A DNA stretch of 64,000 nt from Tenericutes bacterium HGW-Tenericutes-1 (GCA_002839155.1 PGXM01000010.1:32360-96359); one strand, 5' to 3'; positions 7,547 to 16,853 are shown, counted from the first letter of the stretch. The notes: generated from the sequence alone by a model not told the origin. A program made the numbers and translations.

Positions 7547-8857
7547 ATGATACTATCAATTATGGATTCGCTCCCATCCGCTTGGGTGATGCCTTTAGCA
7601 CTAGGTTTATTCATCGTTACTTATGCTTGTTTACTTATCTTTTCTAAATACCGAGCTTACATTGCCTTAGGGTCTGCGTTACTCTTTATTATTTTAGGCT
7701 ATTTACCCTTAAATGAAATCTTCTTCGCCGTCGACTGGAACGTCATTATGATGATTGCTGGTACGATGGGGATTGTTGCCTTATTCATCGAATCAAAAAT
7801 GCCAGCGCTTATCGCTGATAAGATTATCGATAAATCGCCTAATGTCTGGGTGGCGATTTTAGCGTTATCTTTCTTTGCAGGTATTGTATCTGCGTTTATC
7901 GATAATGTCGCAACGGTTCTTATGATTGCGCCGATTGCCATTACGATATCAAAGAAACTCAATATTTCTCCGGTTTCTCCGATTATTGCCTTATCGGTTG
8001 CGAGTAACTTAGAAGGTGCCGCAACACTCGTTGGCGATACAACATCAATATTACTGGGCGGCTATGCGAACATGGATTTCTTAGACTTCTTCGTCTATCA
8101 AGGAAAACCGGGCTTATTCTTCATCGTTCAAATTGGATTAATTGTGGCGACGATTGTTTTATACTTCATCTTTAGAAAACATAAAGAACCGGTTTCAATT
8201 GACGAACATACCGTCGTAACAAACTATTTTCCAACCGTGTTAATGTTAGGGGTAATTGTCTTATTAATTTTAGCGTCGTTTATTCCTGATAAACCTGCCG
8301 TCACAAACGGTTTGATTTGTATGACGCTCATGCTGATAGGCATCGTTCATAAGACGTTCACAACGAAGAAAAAAGGCGCGTTAAAAGCGACAATTAAAGA
8401 AATTGATTTCTTTACCTTAGGGTTACTCGCTGGATTATTTATGGTCATTGCGTCGATTTCAAACGCTGGCGTTATTGACGCCATCGGTGAATTAATCGGT
8501 GGAATTTCTGGGGGTAATATCTTTGTGATTTATACGGTGGTCGTATTTATGTCGGTCATTTTGTCTGCTTTCGTTGATAATATTCCATATGTTGCGACGA
8601 TGTTACCAGTGATGGGAGTTATTGCCTTAAGAATTGGGCTAGATGATCCAACCGTGTTATATTTTGGATTATTAATTGGCGCGACTTTAGGTGGTAATAT
8701 GACGCCAATTGGTGCTTCTGCGAACATTACTTCTATTGGGATATTACGAAAAGAGGGTTATGAAGTTAAAACCTGGGACTTCATGAAAATCGGTATTCCT
8801 TATACGATGGCTGCGGTCATCACGGGGTACTTGTTAGTTTGGATTATCTTTAGTTAA
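7547..8857 (+). CDS. ArsB/NhaD-type ion transporter (IT superfamily)
   Basis: A 436-residue integral membrane protein with about 11 hydrophobic spans in two similar halves. Family signatures include FIDNVATVLMIAPIAI in the first half and FVDNIPYVATMLPV plus GNMTPIGASANITS in the second. The repeated D-N in a helix break is typical of the ArsB/NhaD group, whose members export arsenite or exchange Na+ for H+. The sequence alone does not settle the substrate. The arsenate reductase gene is 36 kb away, so there is no local support for arsenic export. It has its own promoter and terminator next to hppA. Confidence 0.85.
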   Translation: MILSIMDSLPSAWVMPLALGLFIVTYACLLIFSKYRAYIALGSALLFIILGYLPLNEIFFAVDWNVIMMIAGTMGIVALFIESKMPALIADKIIDKSPNVWVAILALSFFAGIVSAFIDNVATVLMIAPIAITISKKLNISPVSPIIALSVASNLEGAATLVGDTTSILLGGYANMDFLDFFVYQGKPGLFFIVQIGLIVATIVLYFIFRKHKEPVSIDEHTVVTNYFPTVLMLGVIVLLILASFIPDKPAVTNGLICMTLMLIGIVHKTFTTKKKGALKATIKEIDFFTLGLLAGLFMVIASISNAGVIDAIGELIGGISGGNIFVIYTVVVFMSVILSAFVDNIPYVATMLPVMGVIALRIGLDDPTVLYFGLLIGATLGGNMTPIGASANITSIGILRKEGYEVKTWDFMKIGIPYTMAAVITGYLLVWIIFS

Positions 8858-8871
8858 TTGTAAAATTTTAA

Positions 8872-8904
8872 AAGGCACTTCACTAAAAATGAGGTGCCTT
8901 TTTT
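8872..8904. terminator. Terminator between converging genes
   Basis: GGCACTTCA/TGAGGTGCC stem (one T-G wobble) followed by T6. A/T-rich sequence on the other side may let it work in both directions. Confidence 0.75.
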
Positions 8905-8921
8905 GTTTGAGATTGTAAGTG

Positions 8922-9854
8922 TTACTTCAATCGATTGTTTTCAAGCAAGAACGTCTTACAGTGTATTGCGACTTCTGAATAACGTTCACGCCAGCGGTTA
9001 ACATCTGTGACGTAGTCTTCTTTAAAGATTGCTTTGGATAAATCGCTGACGATAAAGTACTCGGCTTGAGAATGAGCGTAATTTGAATCATCTTTGGCTG
9101 TATTTAAAAACTGTTCAAACAGATCAGAGGTTGTATAGTAGCAAAGTTCGCATAATTTGGCACGGTATTCTAAGGTCGTTTGGGATAATTTTCTACCGTA
9201 CCGATGAAAATCAAATAAATGTTGCGCCTCATGTTTTAAAAATGAGATTTGAAAACTGGGTAAATCTAACTTGCCATTATAACTATCCCATTTACAAGAT
9301 AAGCCTTTTCTTTTTGTCCAACCGCCAGTGCCTGTAATATTAAAAGACAGAAAACTGAGCCAACTATTGGAGATAAACTCCTTCATAAAATAGACAGGAA
9401 CATGAATGGTTTTTGCAGGGATTTGTACATGATAGATATTTTTTTCTGTGGTTTTCCAAATGTAAGGTCCATAATACGCCGAAGTTGTTCCCCCTAAGAA
9501 TTGGAAACCTTCGTTTTTTACCATCCGTTTAATCAGCTTTTCCAGCGTATCAAAACGCTTGATAAACGGAAGGTTTAACATTTTTTGAAAGTAATGTAAT
9601 AAATACAATTCTCCTTCTTTTGGCGTATGACCTTGACCGAAAACATAGACATAATAAAGATAATATCCTTTTAGTATTTCCTTTAAAGTTTCATTATCGG
9701 TTGGATACTTAAATAGTGGTGGATCTTGATGGTATGTTGATAAATACCGATTGTATAAATCTAATTGTTCAGGGATATCTTTTAAATAGTCTAATAACCC
9801 AGGGATATCGCCGCTGGCACAATATCGTTTTAATTGTTTTTCATCGTATTCCAC
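8922..9854 (-). CDS. Uncharacterised protein with an HEXXH zinc-protease-like motif
   Basis: I do not recognise the family. The 310-residue soluble protein has no signal peptide or membrane span. Around residue 235 it carries LKHEAQHLFDF, an HEXXH motif in a helix, and downstream an Asn/Glu-rich helical part (YAHSQAEYFIVSDL) that could supply a third zinc ligand. A metallopeptidase role is inferred only. GTG at 9854 is the preferred start: GGAGG lies 8 nt upstream, whereas the ATG at 9869 overlaps that ribosome site. It stands alone, with terminators or gaps on both sides. Confidence 0.7.
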   Translation of the reverse strand: MEYDEKQLKRYCASGDIPGLLDYLKDIPEQLDLYNRYLSTYHQDPPLFKYPTDNETLKEILKGYYLYYVYVFGQGHTPKEGELYLLHYFQKMLNLPFIKRFDTLEKLIKRMVKNEGFQFLGGTTSAYYGPYIWKTTEKNIYHVQIPAKTIHVPVYFMKEFISNSWLSFLSFNITGTGGWTKRKGLSCKWDSYNGKLDLPSFQISFLKHEAQHLFDFHRYGRKLSQTTLEYRAKLCELCYYTTSDLFEQFLNTAKDDSNYAHSQAEYFIVSDLSKAIFKEDYVTDVNRWRERYSEVAIHCKTFLLENNRLK

Positions 9855-9931
9855 AAAGATGTCCTCCATTTAGTTAACCAATGATATTATAGCTTTACGT
9901 TCCAAATTCCGATTATTGATCATGAATTCAG

Positions 9932-11320
9932 TTATTGTTCTATACCCCATAGAATAGTTTGTCCATTCATATACCATCTTTCATTCCATCCTGAGGGTTT
10001 TGCTTCAGCCTCACAGTAAATAGTAACCCCGGTTTGTCCATAAAAAGCTTCAAAACCGATGGTATGAACCGTATCGGGAATATAAACCTTTAATATAGCA
10101 TTGTAGATAAATGCTTCTTGTTCAATCGTTGTCACGCCACTTGAAATATAGAGATATCTAATCGTATAACAAGCTTCGAAAGCATTTGCTTTAATAATTC
10201 TTACATGGCTAGGGACAGTAAATGAAGAATTCGTTTTTGAAGATGGATAATAAATGAGTGTTTGAAGGTTATTTGAATATAAAACGCCGTCAATAGAAGT
10301 GTAATAAGGATTTTGGGGGGATACAAGAATGGATGTCATATTGGTGCAATAATTGAATGCTTTAAAACCGATGAAGGTAACGCTACTAGGAATAAAGATT
10401 GTTTCAATTTTGGGACACATATAAAAAGCATTATCTTCTATTGTTTTTAAGCCTTCATTCAAATGAATTTCTTCTAAATTTTCACAATTACTAAAAGCAT
10501 TATGACCGATAACTTCGACTGAACTTTCGATGGTTACATCGACAAGTGAAATAGTTCTATGAAATGCAAAATCGTCAATCGTCGTGACATCATTTCCGAT
10601 GGTAATAGATGTTAATGTATCATTACCTGTAAAAGCCCATTGTCCAATAGTAATAACGCCAGGTATTATTTCATAGGATAACGCTAGATTTGAAGGTAAA
10701 TAGTATATCAAAATCGTATGATCTAGATTATAGATGACACCTTCTGATAACGAGAAGGGTGAACCTTCATCAAAATATAATGAAATTAATTTATAACACT
10801 CTTTAAATGCATCTTTATCTATGGCAATGACCGATTTAGGAATTGTTAATTCTTCCAGGTTTATACATCCTAAAAACGTGTTGGTCTCAATCCTTGTGAT
10901 CCCTTCAGGCAAAGTCAAATGGGTTAAACTCGTACAATTATGAAAAGCATAAGAACCAATTCTAGTAATTGACTTGGGTAATTCAATGGTTGTTAACAAC
11001 GTAAAGCCCGCAAAAGCTTTGTCACTAATGTATTCAATCCCCTCAGGCAATATGATTTCAGTTGTTATATTCGTAGGAGACTCGTGGTTAACATAATTTC
11101 CAACGCTAATAACCGGTTTGTTATTGTAGGTACTGGGGACAGTAATCACAGATTGACCGACCAGATTATCAAGGTATACCGTATAAGCCGATGACCCAAA
11201 GTCTTCGTATATAAAACCTTGATCATCGGTAATGGTCGTCAATGCCTTCATACATGAATTTGTCATAAAGAATAATAATATAATTGAAAGAATTACTATA
11301 AATCGAGTGTTTTTACTCAT
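9932..11320 (-). CDS. BspA-type leucine-rich-repeat (LRR_5) surface lipoprotein
   Basis: An N-terminal hydrophobic signal (residues 6-22) ends in TNSC, a weak but plausible lipobox. The rest is an array of roughly 23-residue LRR_5 repeats, with units such as ITRIGSYAFHNCTSLTHLTL recurring through the protein. Such BspA-like repeats occur in surface-exposed adhesion or interaction proteins of bacteria and protists. No anchoring domain is seen at the C-terminus, so membrane attachment would be by the lipid. It is monocistronic. The ligand is not known. Confidence 0.88.
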   Translation of the reverse strand: MSKNTRFIVILSIILLFFMTNSCMKALTTITDDQGFIYEDFGSSAYTVYLDNLVGQSVITVPSTYNNKPVISVGNYVNHESPTNITTEIILPEGIEYISDKAFAGFTLLTTIELPKSITRIGSYAFHNCTSLTHLTLPEGITRIETNTFLGCINLEELTIPKSVIAIDKDAFKECYKLISLYFDEGSPFSLSEGVIYNLDHTILIYYLPSNLALSYEIIPGVITIGQWAFTGNDTLTSITIGNDVTTIDDFAFHRTISLVDVTIESSVEVIGHNAFSNCENLEEIHLNEGLKTIEDNAFYMCPKIETIFIPSSVTFIGFKAFNYCTNMTSILVSPQNPYYTSIDGVLYSNNLQTLIYYPSSKTNSSFTVPSHVRIIKANAFEACYTIRYLYISSGVTTIEQEAFIYNAILKVYIPDTVHTIGFEAFYGQTGVTIYCEAEAKPSGWNERWYMNGQTILWGIEQ

Positions 11321-11460
11321 AATATCACCTGAATACTAAATAATATCATCACTAATAGAAACCAATCTGTACTATATGAAATGAACGTATTATCTATTAT
11401 AGTTTATTATCTACCTCAAAACAACTAATCATTCGAAATTATAATGTTGAATCATTAAAA

Positions 11461-11491
11461 CAAAAAGACACTTCCATATGAGGGAGTGTCT
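11461..11491 (-). terminator. Terminator of the purine permease gene
   Basis: On the minus strand AGACACTCCC, a 6-nt loop and GGAAGTGTCT (one wobble pair) are followed by a T-run. Confidence 0.85.
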
Positions 11492-11509
11492 TTTAGCGTG
11501 GTTAAACTA

Positions 11510-12940
11510 TTAGAGAACGCCTAAAGCGTTTAAAGCCATTAAGACAAAGTAAACAACGAATAAACCGGAAGAGACCCAAAGAATTGGATGAACTTCTTTT
11601 GCTTTTTTCGTAACGAGTTTGACTAATACATAGAAAATGAAACCAAATGCGATACCAATCGAGATGTTATAGGCTAAAGCCATTAAGACAGCTGCGAAGA
11701 AAGCAGGAACAGCTTCTTCAAAATCAGTCCAATTAACGTCTTTAAACGCACCGGCCATCATAATACCAACGATAATGAGTGCTGGAGCCGTTGCTTGTGC
11801 TGGAACGATACCAACGACAGGCGCAATAAAGATACAAAGTAAGAAGAAAATCGCTGTGAATACAGAGGTTAAACCTGTTCTTCCGCCTGCTTCAATACCG
11901 GCTGCTGATTCAATATATGTCGTTGTATTTGAAGTTCCAAATACGGCACCAATAGATGTAGCGATGGAGTCAGCGAATAATGCTTTTTCCATTTTTGTTT
12001 TAAAGCCTTTTCCTTCTTCAATTGAAGTTAAATCTGCTTCAGAGAAAATGCCAGAAGCTCTACCCGTACCAACGAATGTACCAATCGTATCAAACGTATC
12101 GGTTAAGCTGAAAGCAAAAATTGCGAGGAATGCCATTGGTAATTTGGATGGATCAGCGAACATTGTGCCAATACCTTTAAACGCTGCGCCAAATGTCGTT
12201 CCAAGTTCTCCCCATGGACCTGCGATATCAAATCCACCGATTGCGAAGCTTGTAACACCCATAGGCCAACCGATTAACGTCGTTGCGACGATACCGATTA
12301 AAATCGCGCCTTTAACTTTTAATAATAATAAGACGATTGTAACAATAACACCAATTAACGCTAAGACTGGACCCCATGTACTAAAAGTAGTTAACGATGG
12401 GATAATCGATGAATCGATGATTGCTGTTCCACCAGGAATATCAAACCATGTGCCTGGGTCTGCTGCGAAGCTAAAGAAACCTGCGTTCTTGAAACCGATG
12501 TAAGCGATGAAAATACCAATACCACCGCCAATAGCGTGTTGTAATGAAACGGGGATGGCTTTTACAATCGATTTACGGATTTTCGTGACAGTGATTAATA
12601 CGTTAATAAGACCGCAAATGAAGACAAGTCCTAACGCTTCACTCCAGTGAAAACCTAGTGCGCCGCAAACGGTGTAGGTAAAGAACGCATTGAGTCCCAT
12701 GCCAGGTGCTAAAGCATAAGGAACGTTAGCGAACAATCCCATGATCAACGTCCCGATAACGGTAGCGATGATGGTTGCTAAGAAGACGGCTCCGAAAGGC
12801 ATTCCCGTTTGAGAAAGCATCGACGGATTGACGAAGATGATGTAAACCATCGCAAAGAAGGTTGTTGCTCCAGCGATTAGTTCTTTGGTGATTGTGGTAC
12901 CATGTTCACGCAATTTGAAGAAGTTTTGAAGCTTTTCCAT
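11510..12940 (-). CDS. AzgA/PbuG-family purine (guanine/hypoxanthine/adenine) permease
   Basis: This 476-residue NCS2-superfamily H+-symporter imports nucleobases. Features of the AzgA subgroup are visible: REHGTTITKELIAGATTFFAMVYIIFVNP at the N-terminus, AxGMGLNAFFTY, QHAIGGGIGIFIAYIG and FAFSLTDTFDTIGT, across about 12-14 hydrophobic spans. The ATG follows AGGAGG at suitable distance. A guanine-class riboswitch with a terminator in the leader (12986-13133) supports guanine or hypoxanthine as substrate. Expected control is shut-off when purine is plentiful. Confidence 0.94.
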   Translation of the reverse strand: MEKLQNFFKLREHGTTITKELIAGATTFFAMVYIIFVNPSMLSQTGMPFGAVFLATIIATVIGTLIMGLFANVPYALAPGMGLNAFFTYTVCGALGFHWSEALGLVFICGLINVLITVTKIRKSIVKAIPVSLQHAIGGGIGIFIAYIGFKNAGFFSFAADPGTWFDIPGGTAIIDSSIIPSLTTFSTWGPVLALIGVIVTIVLLLLKVKGAILIGIVATTLIGWPMGVTSFAIGGFDIAGPWGELGTTFGAAFKGIGTMFADPSKLPMAFLAIFAFSLTDTFDTIGTFVGTGRASGIFSEADLTSIEEGKGFKTKMEKALFADSIATSIGAVFGTSNTTTYIESAAGIEAGGRTGLTSVFTAIFFLLCIFIAPVVGIVPAQATAPALIIVGIMMAGAFKDVNWTDFEEAVPAFFAAVLMALAYNISIGIAFGFIFYVLVKLVTKKAKEVHPILWVSSGLFVVYFVLMALNALGVL

Positions 12941-12985
12941 GTGTTAGAGATCCTCCTATGATTTTTTTGTCTTGTTTGAAACAAA

Positions 12986-13020
12986 TAAAAAAAGCCAGTA
13001 TAAATTACTATACTCGCCAA
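12986..13020 (-). terminator. Riboswitch expression-platform terminator
   Basis: On the minus strand GCGAGTATAG and TTATACTGGC form a hairpin (one G-G mismatch, one G-T) followed by T7. Its 5' arm includes TTGGCGA (13020-13014), which can instead pair with the riboswitch P1 5' arm. Confidence 0.8.
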
Positions 13021-13064
13021 CAAAATAAACTGGATGCTTTAGGCATTCAGAAAAAAATCATGTA

Positions 13065-13131
13065 ACCAATAGGCAGTCGATTAGGTCGACTGGTAGAAAC
13101 TACGGAACCAAATTATCCATATTATATTGGC
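13065..13131 (-). promoter_or_regulatory. Purine riboswitch aptamer, guanine class (C74)
   Basis: The minus strand shows P1 GCCAATA/TATTGGT, then TAAT. P2 is ATGGA/TCCGT with a 7-nt loop ending GG. J2/3 is the intact GTTTCTACC. P3 is AGTCGA/TCGACT with a CC-containing loop. The base before the P1 3' arm is C, the C74 that pairs with guanine or hypoxanthine; adenine switches have U. The neighbouring position 73, normally A, is C, and L3 is about two bases short, so the aptamer is diverged. It lies just upstream of a purine permease. Confidence 0.88.
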
Positions 13132-13168
13132 GATCTAGCTATTCAATTTGAATTAACAAAACAAAGAC

Positions 13169-13197
13169 AGTTTACCATGAATATAAAGCTTTGACAA
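13169..13197 (-). promoter_or_regulatory. Promoter of the riboswitch-permease transcript
   Basis: On the minus strand TTGTCA (13197-13192), a 17-nt spacer and TAAACT (13174-13169). Transcription would begin about 30 nt before the aptamer. Confidence 0.65.
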
Positions 13198-13262
13198 TAC
13201 CATGAAAACCTTTTCATTAAATAAATCAAATTAATAAACATTCATTTCTTTTTGAAGCGTTT

Positions 13263-14627
13263 TTATTTGGTAAATTTATCGATCAAACCTTGTTTTTGTT
13301 TCGTATAAGGATGATATCTAAATGATAAATCAATCCAATTTGCCCGTTTCAAAACCGATTTATGATGCGAGAACGTATTAAAGGAATGTATGCCATGATA
13401 ACTGCCCATTCCTGATGCGCCAACCCCGCCAAAACCCATTTCTGAAGAAGCAACATGCATCAAGGTATCATTGAATGTGCCGCCGCCAAAACTAATCTCA
13501 TGGATTAATCGTTTTTGCATGACTTTATCGGTCGAGAATAAATAAAATGCAAGGGGACGATCTTTTGATTTAATGTAGGTAATCACTTCTTCGATGTTGT
13601 CATAAGCGATGATCGGTAAAATCGGTCCAAAGATTTCCTCTTGCATGACCGGTGAATCTAACTTTACATCGACTAACAACGTTGGTTCAATCGATGTTTC
13701 ATTAGATTTTCCCCCTAAAACAATGGTTTGATTTTGTAAGAGACCTAATAATCTAGAATGCGCCTTTTGATTGATGATTTTTGGGTAATCTGGATAACTT
13801 AAAGGGTCAGGACCAAAAAATTCAGCGATAACACGTTTTAACTCATTAACGAGTTGATCGCGGTATTCTCTTTTTACGAAAACATAATCCGGTGCGACGC
13901 AAGTTTGTCCAGCATTCACAAATTTTCCGAAAGCTAATCGTTTCGCCGTTAATTTTGTGCACATCGTGCCATCGACGATACACGGTGATTTACCGCCTAG
14001 TTCTAAAGAAACAGGCGTTAAAAAATGACTGGCTTTTTCCATGACGGTTTTTCCAACATTGGTTGAACCAGTAAAGAAGATATAATCAAATTTTTGTTCT
14101 AATAATAACGTGTTTTCTTCTCTTCCACCTAAAACTGTCGCGACATATTCTTCTTTAAAAGTATGGTCTAACAATTCTTTGATGGCTAAAGCTGTATGAT
14201 GTGCATAAGAACCTGGTTTAATGATAGCCGTATTTCCTGCAGCGATTGCTCCAATGAGTGGATCAATGGCGAGTTGGAACGGATAATTCCATGGTGACAT
14301 AATTAAAACAACACCATAAGGTTCTGGATAGATATAACTTTTCGCACTAAATAAAACGAGAGGTGTTTTAACGCGTTTGGGTTTTGCCCAATGTTTGAAA
14401 TGCTTGATCATATGAGAGAGTTCGCTTCTAACAATCCCAATCTCGGTCATGATAGCTTCTAATGGCGCTTTATTCAAATCTTTCTTGAGAGCGTCGATAA
14501 TCTTACCTTCATGAGCAGTAATCGCACTTTGAAGCATTTTTAATGCATTTAAGCGAAAGTTAATATCTTTTGTGACATTCGTATTGAAATACGCTCTTTG
14601 TTTTTCTACGAGTTGATTGATAATCAT
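13263..14627 (-). CDS. Aldehyde dehydrogenase (class-3-like, NAD(P)+)
   Basis: This 454-residue enzyme of the ALDH superfamily oxidises aldehydes to acids. Motifs seen: PWNYPFQLAIDPLIGAIAAGN, the nucleotide site FTGSTNVGK, the general base in LELGGKSP, and catalytic Cys in NAGQTCVAPDY. The short length and a C-terminus ending in basic residues resemble the class 3/YwdH branch, often acting on medium- or long-chain aldehydes. The start follows GGAGG. An extended -10 (TGGTATAAT on the minus strand, near 14660) lies upstream. It is divergent from the epimerase-like gene. Confidence 0.93.
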   Translation of the reverse strand: MIINQLVEKQRAYFNTNVTKDINFRLNALKMLQSAITAHEGKIIDALKKDLNKAPLEAIMTEIGIVRSELSHMIKHFKHWAKPKRVKTPLVLFSAKSYIYPEPYGVVLIMSPWNYPFQLAIDPLIGAIAAGNTAIIKPGSYAHHTALAIKELLDHTFKEEYVATVLGGREENTLLLEQKFDYIFFTGSTNVGKTVMEKASHFLTPVSLELGGKSPCIVDGTMCTKLTAKRLAFGKFVNAGQTCVAPDYVFVKREYRDQLVNELKRVIAEFFGPDPLSYPDYPKIINQKAHSRLLGLLQNQTIVLGGKSNETSIEPTLLVDVKLDSPVMQEEIFGPILPIIAYDNIEEVITYIKSKDRPLAFYLFSTDKVMQKRLIHEISFGGGTFNDTLMHVASSEMGFGGVGASGMGSYHGIHSFNTFSHHKSVLKRANWIDLSFRYHPYTKQKQGLIDKFTK

Positions 14628-14717
14628 AGTGAACCTCCATGAATTTCGTTATTAAAATTATTATACCATAGTCTTCAATATTTGATATAATACAAGTATT
14701 GTCATAGGGAGGGTTTT

Positions 14718-15653
14718 ATGATCTATATTACCGGAGCGACAGGACATATTGGAAATAACACCTTAAGAGCATTTATTCAAGAAAAGACGCCATGTGAATT
14801 ATTACTCAGAAAAATAAGCCCAGCCATTGAAGATTTAAATGTTACCTATCACATCGGTGATATTTTTTCACACGAATTTCTTGATCAACATTTAAAACCA
14901 AACGACACATTAATCCACTGTGCAGGAGTCATTGATTTGACGAAGCGATTAAGAAATGAAAGTGATTTAGTCAATATCGAAGGCACATATAAAATCGTCG
15001 ATTATTGTACCCTCCATCAAATCCGGTTAGTTTATGTATCTTCCGTTGACGCCATCAATAAACCAAAAAATACCGATCCGATTTTAGAACCAACATTTTT
15101 TGATTTATCGAAGATTAAAAGCCATTATGCCAAATCAAAAGCCTTAGGGACGGCCTATGTGTTAGATAAACTTAATCAAGGTTTGTTAGAGGGGGCGATT
15201 GTATATCCTGCAGCGGTAATTGGACCTCATGATTATAAACCGTCCGCAGCGGGTAAAGAGATCATGAAGGCTTATCGTAAACCGATATTACCTTATATTA
15301 AGGGGGGCTATAATTTCATTGATGTGAGAGACGTTGCGAAAGCCATCTATCATGTCAGCGTTTATTCAATGGATGGATCCTATATCTTAGCAGCCCATGA
15401 ACACACCATAAAGGAATTTTATCAAACGATTGCGAAAGTCTCAAATCGGTCTAAACTCATCATCGGGTTTCCGCGGTTTATCGCAAAATTTGGGGCCATA
15501 TTCTTTAAAGACATTTCAAACGTTATGATTGATGCAATCTTAGAAAATTATCATTACGTCAACGATAGAATGGTTCAGTTGCTTAAAATTAATCCGATTC
15601 CTTTTAAAGAAACCGTAAGAGATACCATCGAGTGGTTCAATCAAAATAAGTAA
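14718..15653 (+). CDS. NAD(P)-dependent epimerase/dehydratase-like SDR (extended type)
   Basis: An extended short-chain dehydrogenase of 311 residues. The N-terminal nucleotide site is ITGATGHIGNN (GxxGxxG). HCAGVIDL and VYVSSVDAI follow, and YAKSKALG supplies the Tyr and Lys of the YxxxK catalytic pair. The general arrangement resembles 3-beta-HSD-like and dihydroflavonol-reductase-like proteins. The substrate is not known. GGGAGGG precedes the ATG and a bidirectional terminator follows. Confidence 0.85.
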   Translation: MIYITGATGHIGNNTLRAFIQEKTPCELLLRKISPAIEDLNVTYHIGDIFSHEFLDQHLKPNDTLIHCAGVIDLTKRLRNESDLVNIEGTYKIVDYCTLHQIRLVYVSSVDAINKPKNTDPILEPTFFDLSKIKSHYAKSKALGTAYVLDKLNQGLLEGAIVYPAAVIGPHDYKPSAAGKEIMKAYRKPILPYIKGGYNFIDVRDVAKAIYHVSVYSMDGSYILAAHEHTIKEFYQTIAKVSNRSKLIIGFPRFIAKFGAIFFKDISNVMIDAILENYHYVNDRMVQLLKINPIPFKETVRDTIEWFNQNK

Positions 15654-15660
15654 AAAAATA

Positions 15661-15683
15661 AGACGCCCTCAGGCGTCTTTTTT
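15661..15683. terminator. Bidirectional terminator
   Basis: AGACGCC, loop CTCA, GGCGTCT, with an A-run before and T6 after, between converging genes. Confidence 0.88.
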
Positions 15684-16199
15684 CTAGGCTTTAACGTATT
15701 TTTGATATAAGGGCAATTCGTATTTTTCAATATCAGCCATTCTGGATTCTACTTGTTTTCTTACAAGTTCTGGAATAACGGTAGATTCATTGGTCAGTTG
15801 TTTCATGGTTAAATGCGTGTAAGCAATCGCATCAATCTCAATGGCCATTTGTAAGTAATCTTTTTCGGTTTGAGCTTTATCAGTTGGTGAGAAAAATTCG
15901 AATTCTTTATTCCATTGTTCAATCAATTCTTTTGGTTCAACAGCTTTTCTAGGATGATTGATCCGATCCCACTGATAAGCATGGCGGCTTTCATGGATGA
16001 GGGTTATCACGACCTCGTGTTCTGGGGCATCATAAACAATCTCTTTATTAAAGATGATTTCATTGTCTAAACGGTTATACATAGCGAATATTTCCATAAA
16101 AGTTTTAGGAAAAACGCCGGCTCTTATTTCACACGCTTTTCGGTTTTGAATTTTGGCTAGTTGGTTCTCGATTTGTTGCAAAGCAAAAATAGTAATCAT
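15684..16199 (-). CDS. Small uncharacterised HEXXH metallopeptidase-like protein
   Basis: A 171-residue soluble protein. IHESRHAYQWD (about residues 88-98) is an HEXXH helix, and a later EIDAIAYTH helix (about residues 139-147) has a Glu at the spacing expected for a gluzincin-type third zinc ligand. I recall similar short proteins in Bacillus as DUF3920-type, but this is not certain. No export signal is present. It lies 24 nt downstream of the deoxynucleoside kinase gene and is probably cotranscribed. The substrate is unknown. Confidence 0.72.
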   Translation of the reverse strand: MITIFALQQIENQLAKIQNRKACEIRAGVFPKTFMEIFAMYNRLDNEIIFNKEIVYDAPEHEVVITLIHESRHAYQWDRINHPRKAVEPKELIEQWNKEFEFFSPTDKAQTEKDYLQMAIEIDAIAYTHLTMKQLTNESTVIPELVRKQVESRMADIEKYELPLYQKYVKA

Positions 16200-16223
16200 A
16201 GTCTACTCCCATTCATTGTCAGT

Positions 16224-16853
16224 TTATTTTGTGTTTTTAAGGTTTAATGCTTGGTATTTTGATTCGATTGCATCAGTGATACGTTTAAACTCAGCGGGAT
16301 TATTCATATCATTAATCGGTAACCATAAAATTCGTTCTTCAGGGACTTTATAGTTTTTAAAGATGCGTCTTAAGACATCGTAATAATTGGCATAATGAAA
16401 CGTTAAATAGTCGTGTTGATTTTGTTCGATAGCTCTTCCACGCTTTCTCACGTTTTCGAATAATTGTTCTGTGGGTCTTTCAATGACGATATGAAGATCA
16501 ACGTCAGGAATGCGTTTTAAATGTTCATCGGCAATAGCGTACGTGAGTGCGACTTCCATCGCTGACATCGTACCATCAAGCCGTAATAATTCAGTGAAAA
16601 CAAGGTTAGAAAATAAGGTAGAGTCACAGACGACTGCTTCTAAATCCTTCGTTTTCCACATCATGAGAAATAAAGAACTATAAAAAGCGTTTTGTGATAA
16701 CATCGCGAATGTTTCTTTATCACTATAGAAATAGGGAAGGTACTCGTTCTTTTCAACTGGTTCTTCTAGAAGAGTACATTGATAATGTTTTGCCAATTTT
16801 TTTGATAATAATGATTTTCCTGAACCAATGGGTCCGATAATTCCAATACGCAT
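16224..16853 (-). CDS. Deoxynucleoside kinase (dGK/dCK family)
   Basis: Phosphorylates deoxynucleosides for salvage. The P-loop GPIGSGKS is at residues 7-14. LLEEPVEKNEYLPYFY carries the substrate Glu, CDSTLFSNLVF is the position of the usual DRS motif, and RKRGRAIEQ is the LID-type arginine region. The 209 residues fit the bacterial dAK/dGK subfamily. The likely substrate is a purine or cytosine deoxynucleoside, not resolvable here. It leads a two-gene unit with the HEXXH protein. Confidence 0.88.
   Translation of the reverse strand: MRIGIIGPIGSGKSLLSKKLAKHYQCTLLEEPVEKNEYLPYFYSDKETFAMLSQNAFYSSLFLMMWKTKDLEAVVCDSTLFSNLVFTELLRLDGTMSAMEVALTYAIADEHLKRIPDVDLHIVIERPTEQLFENVRKRGRAIEQNQHDYLTFHYANYYDVLRRIFKNYKVPEERILWLPINDMNNPAEFKRITDAIESKYQALNLKNTK

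Noticed and set aside
11775..12503. 242-codon plus-strand frame opposite the purine permease gene
   Set aside because: It lies wholly within a well-supported permease gene and has the Ala/Pro/Ile-rich look of a reverse-complement frame.
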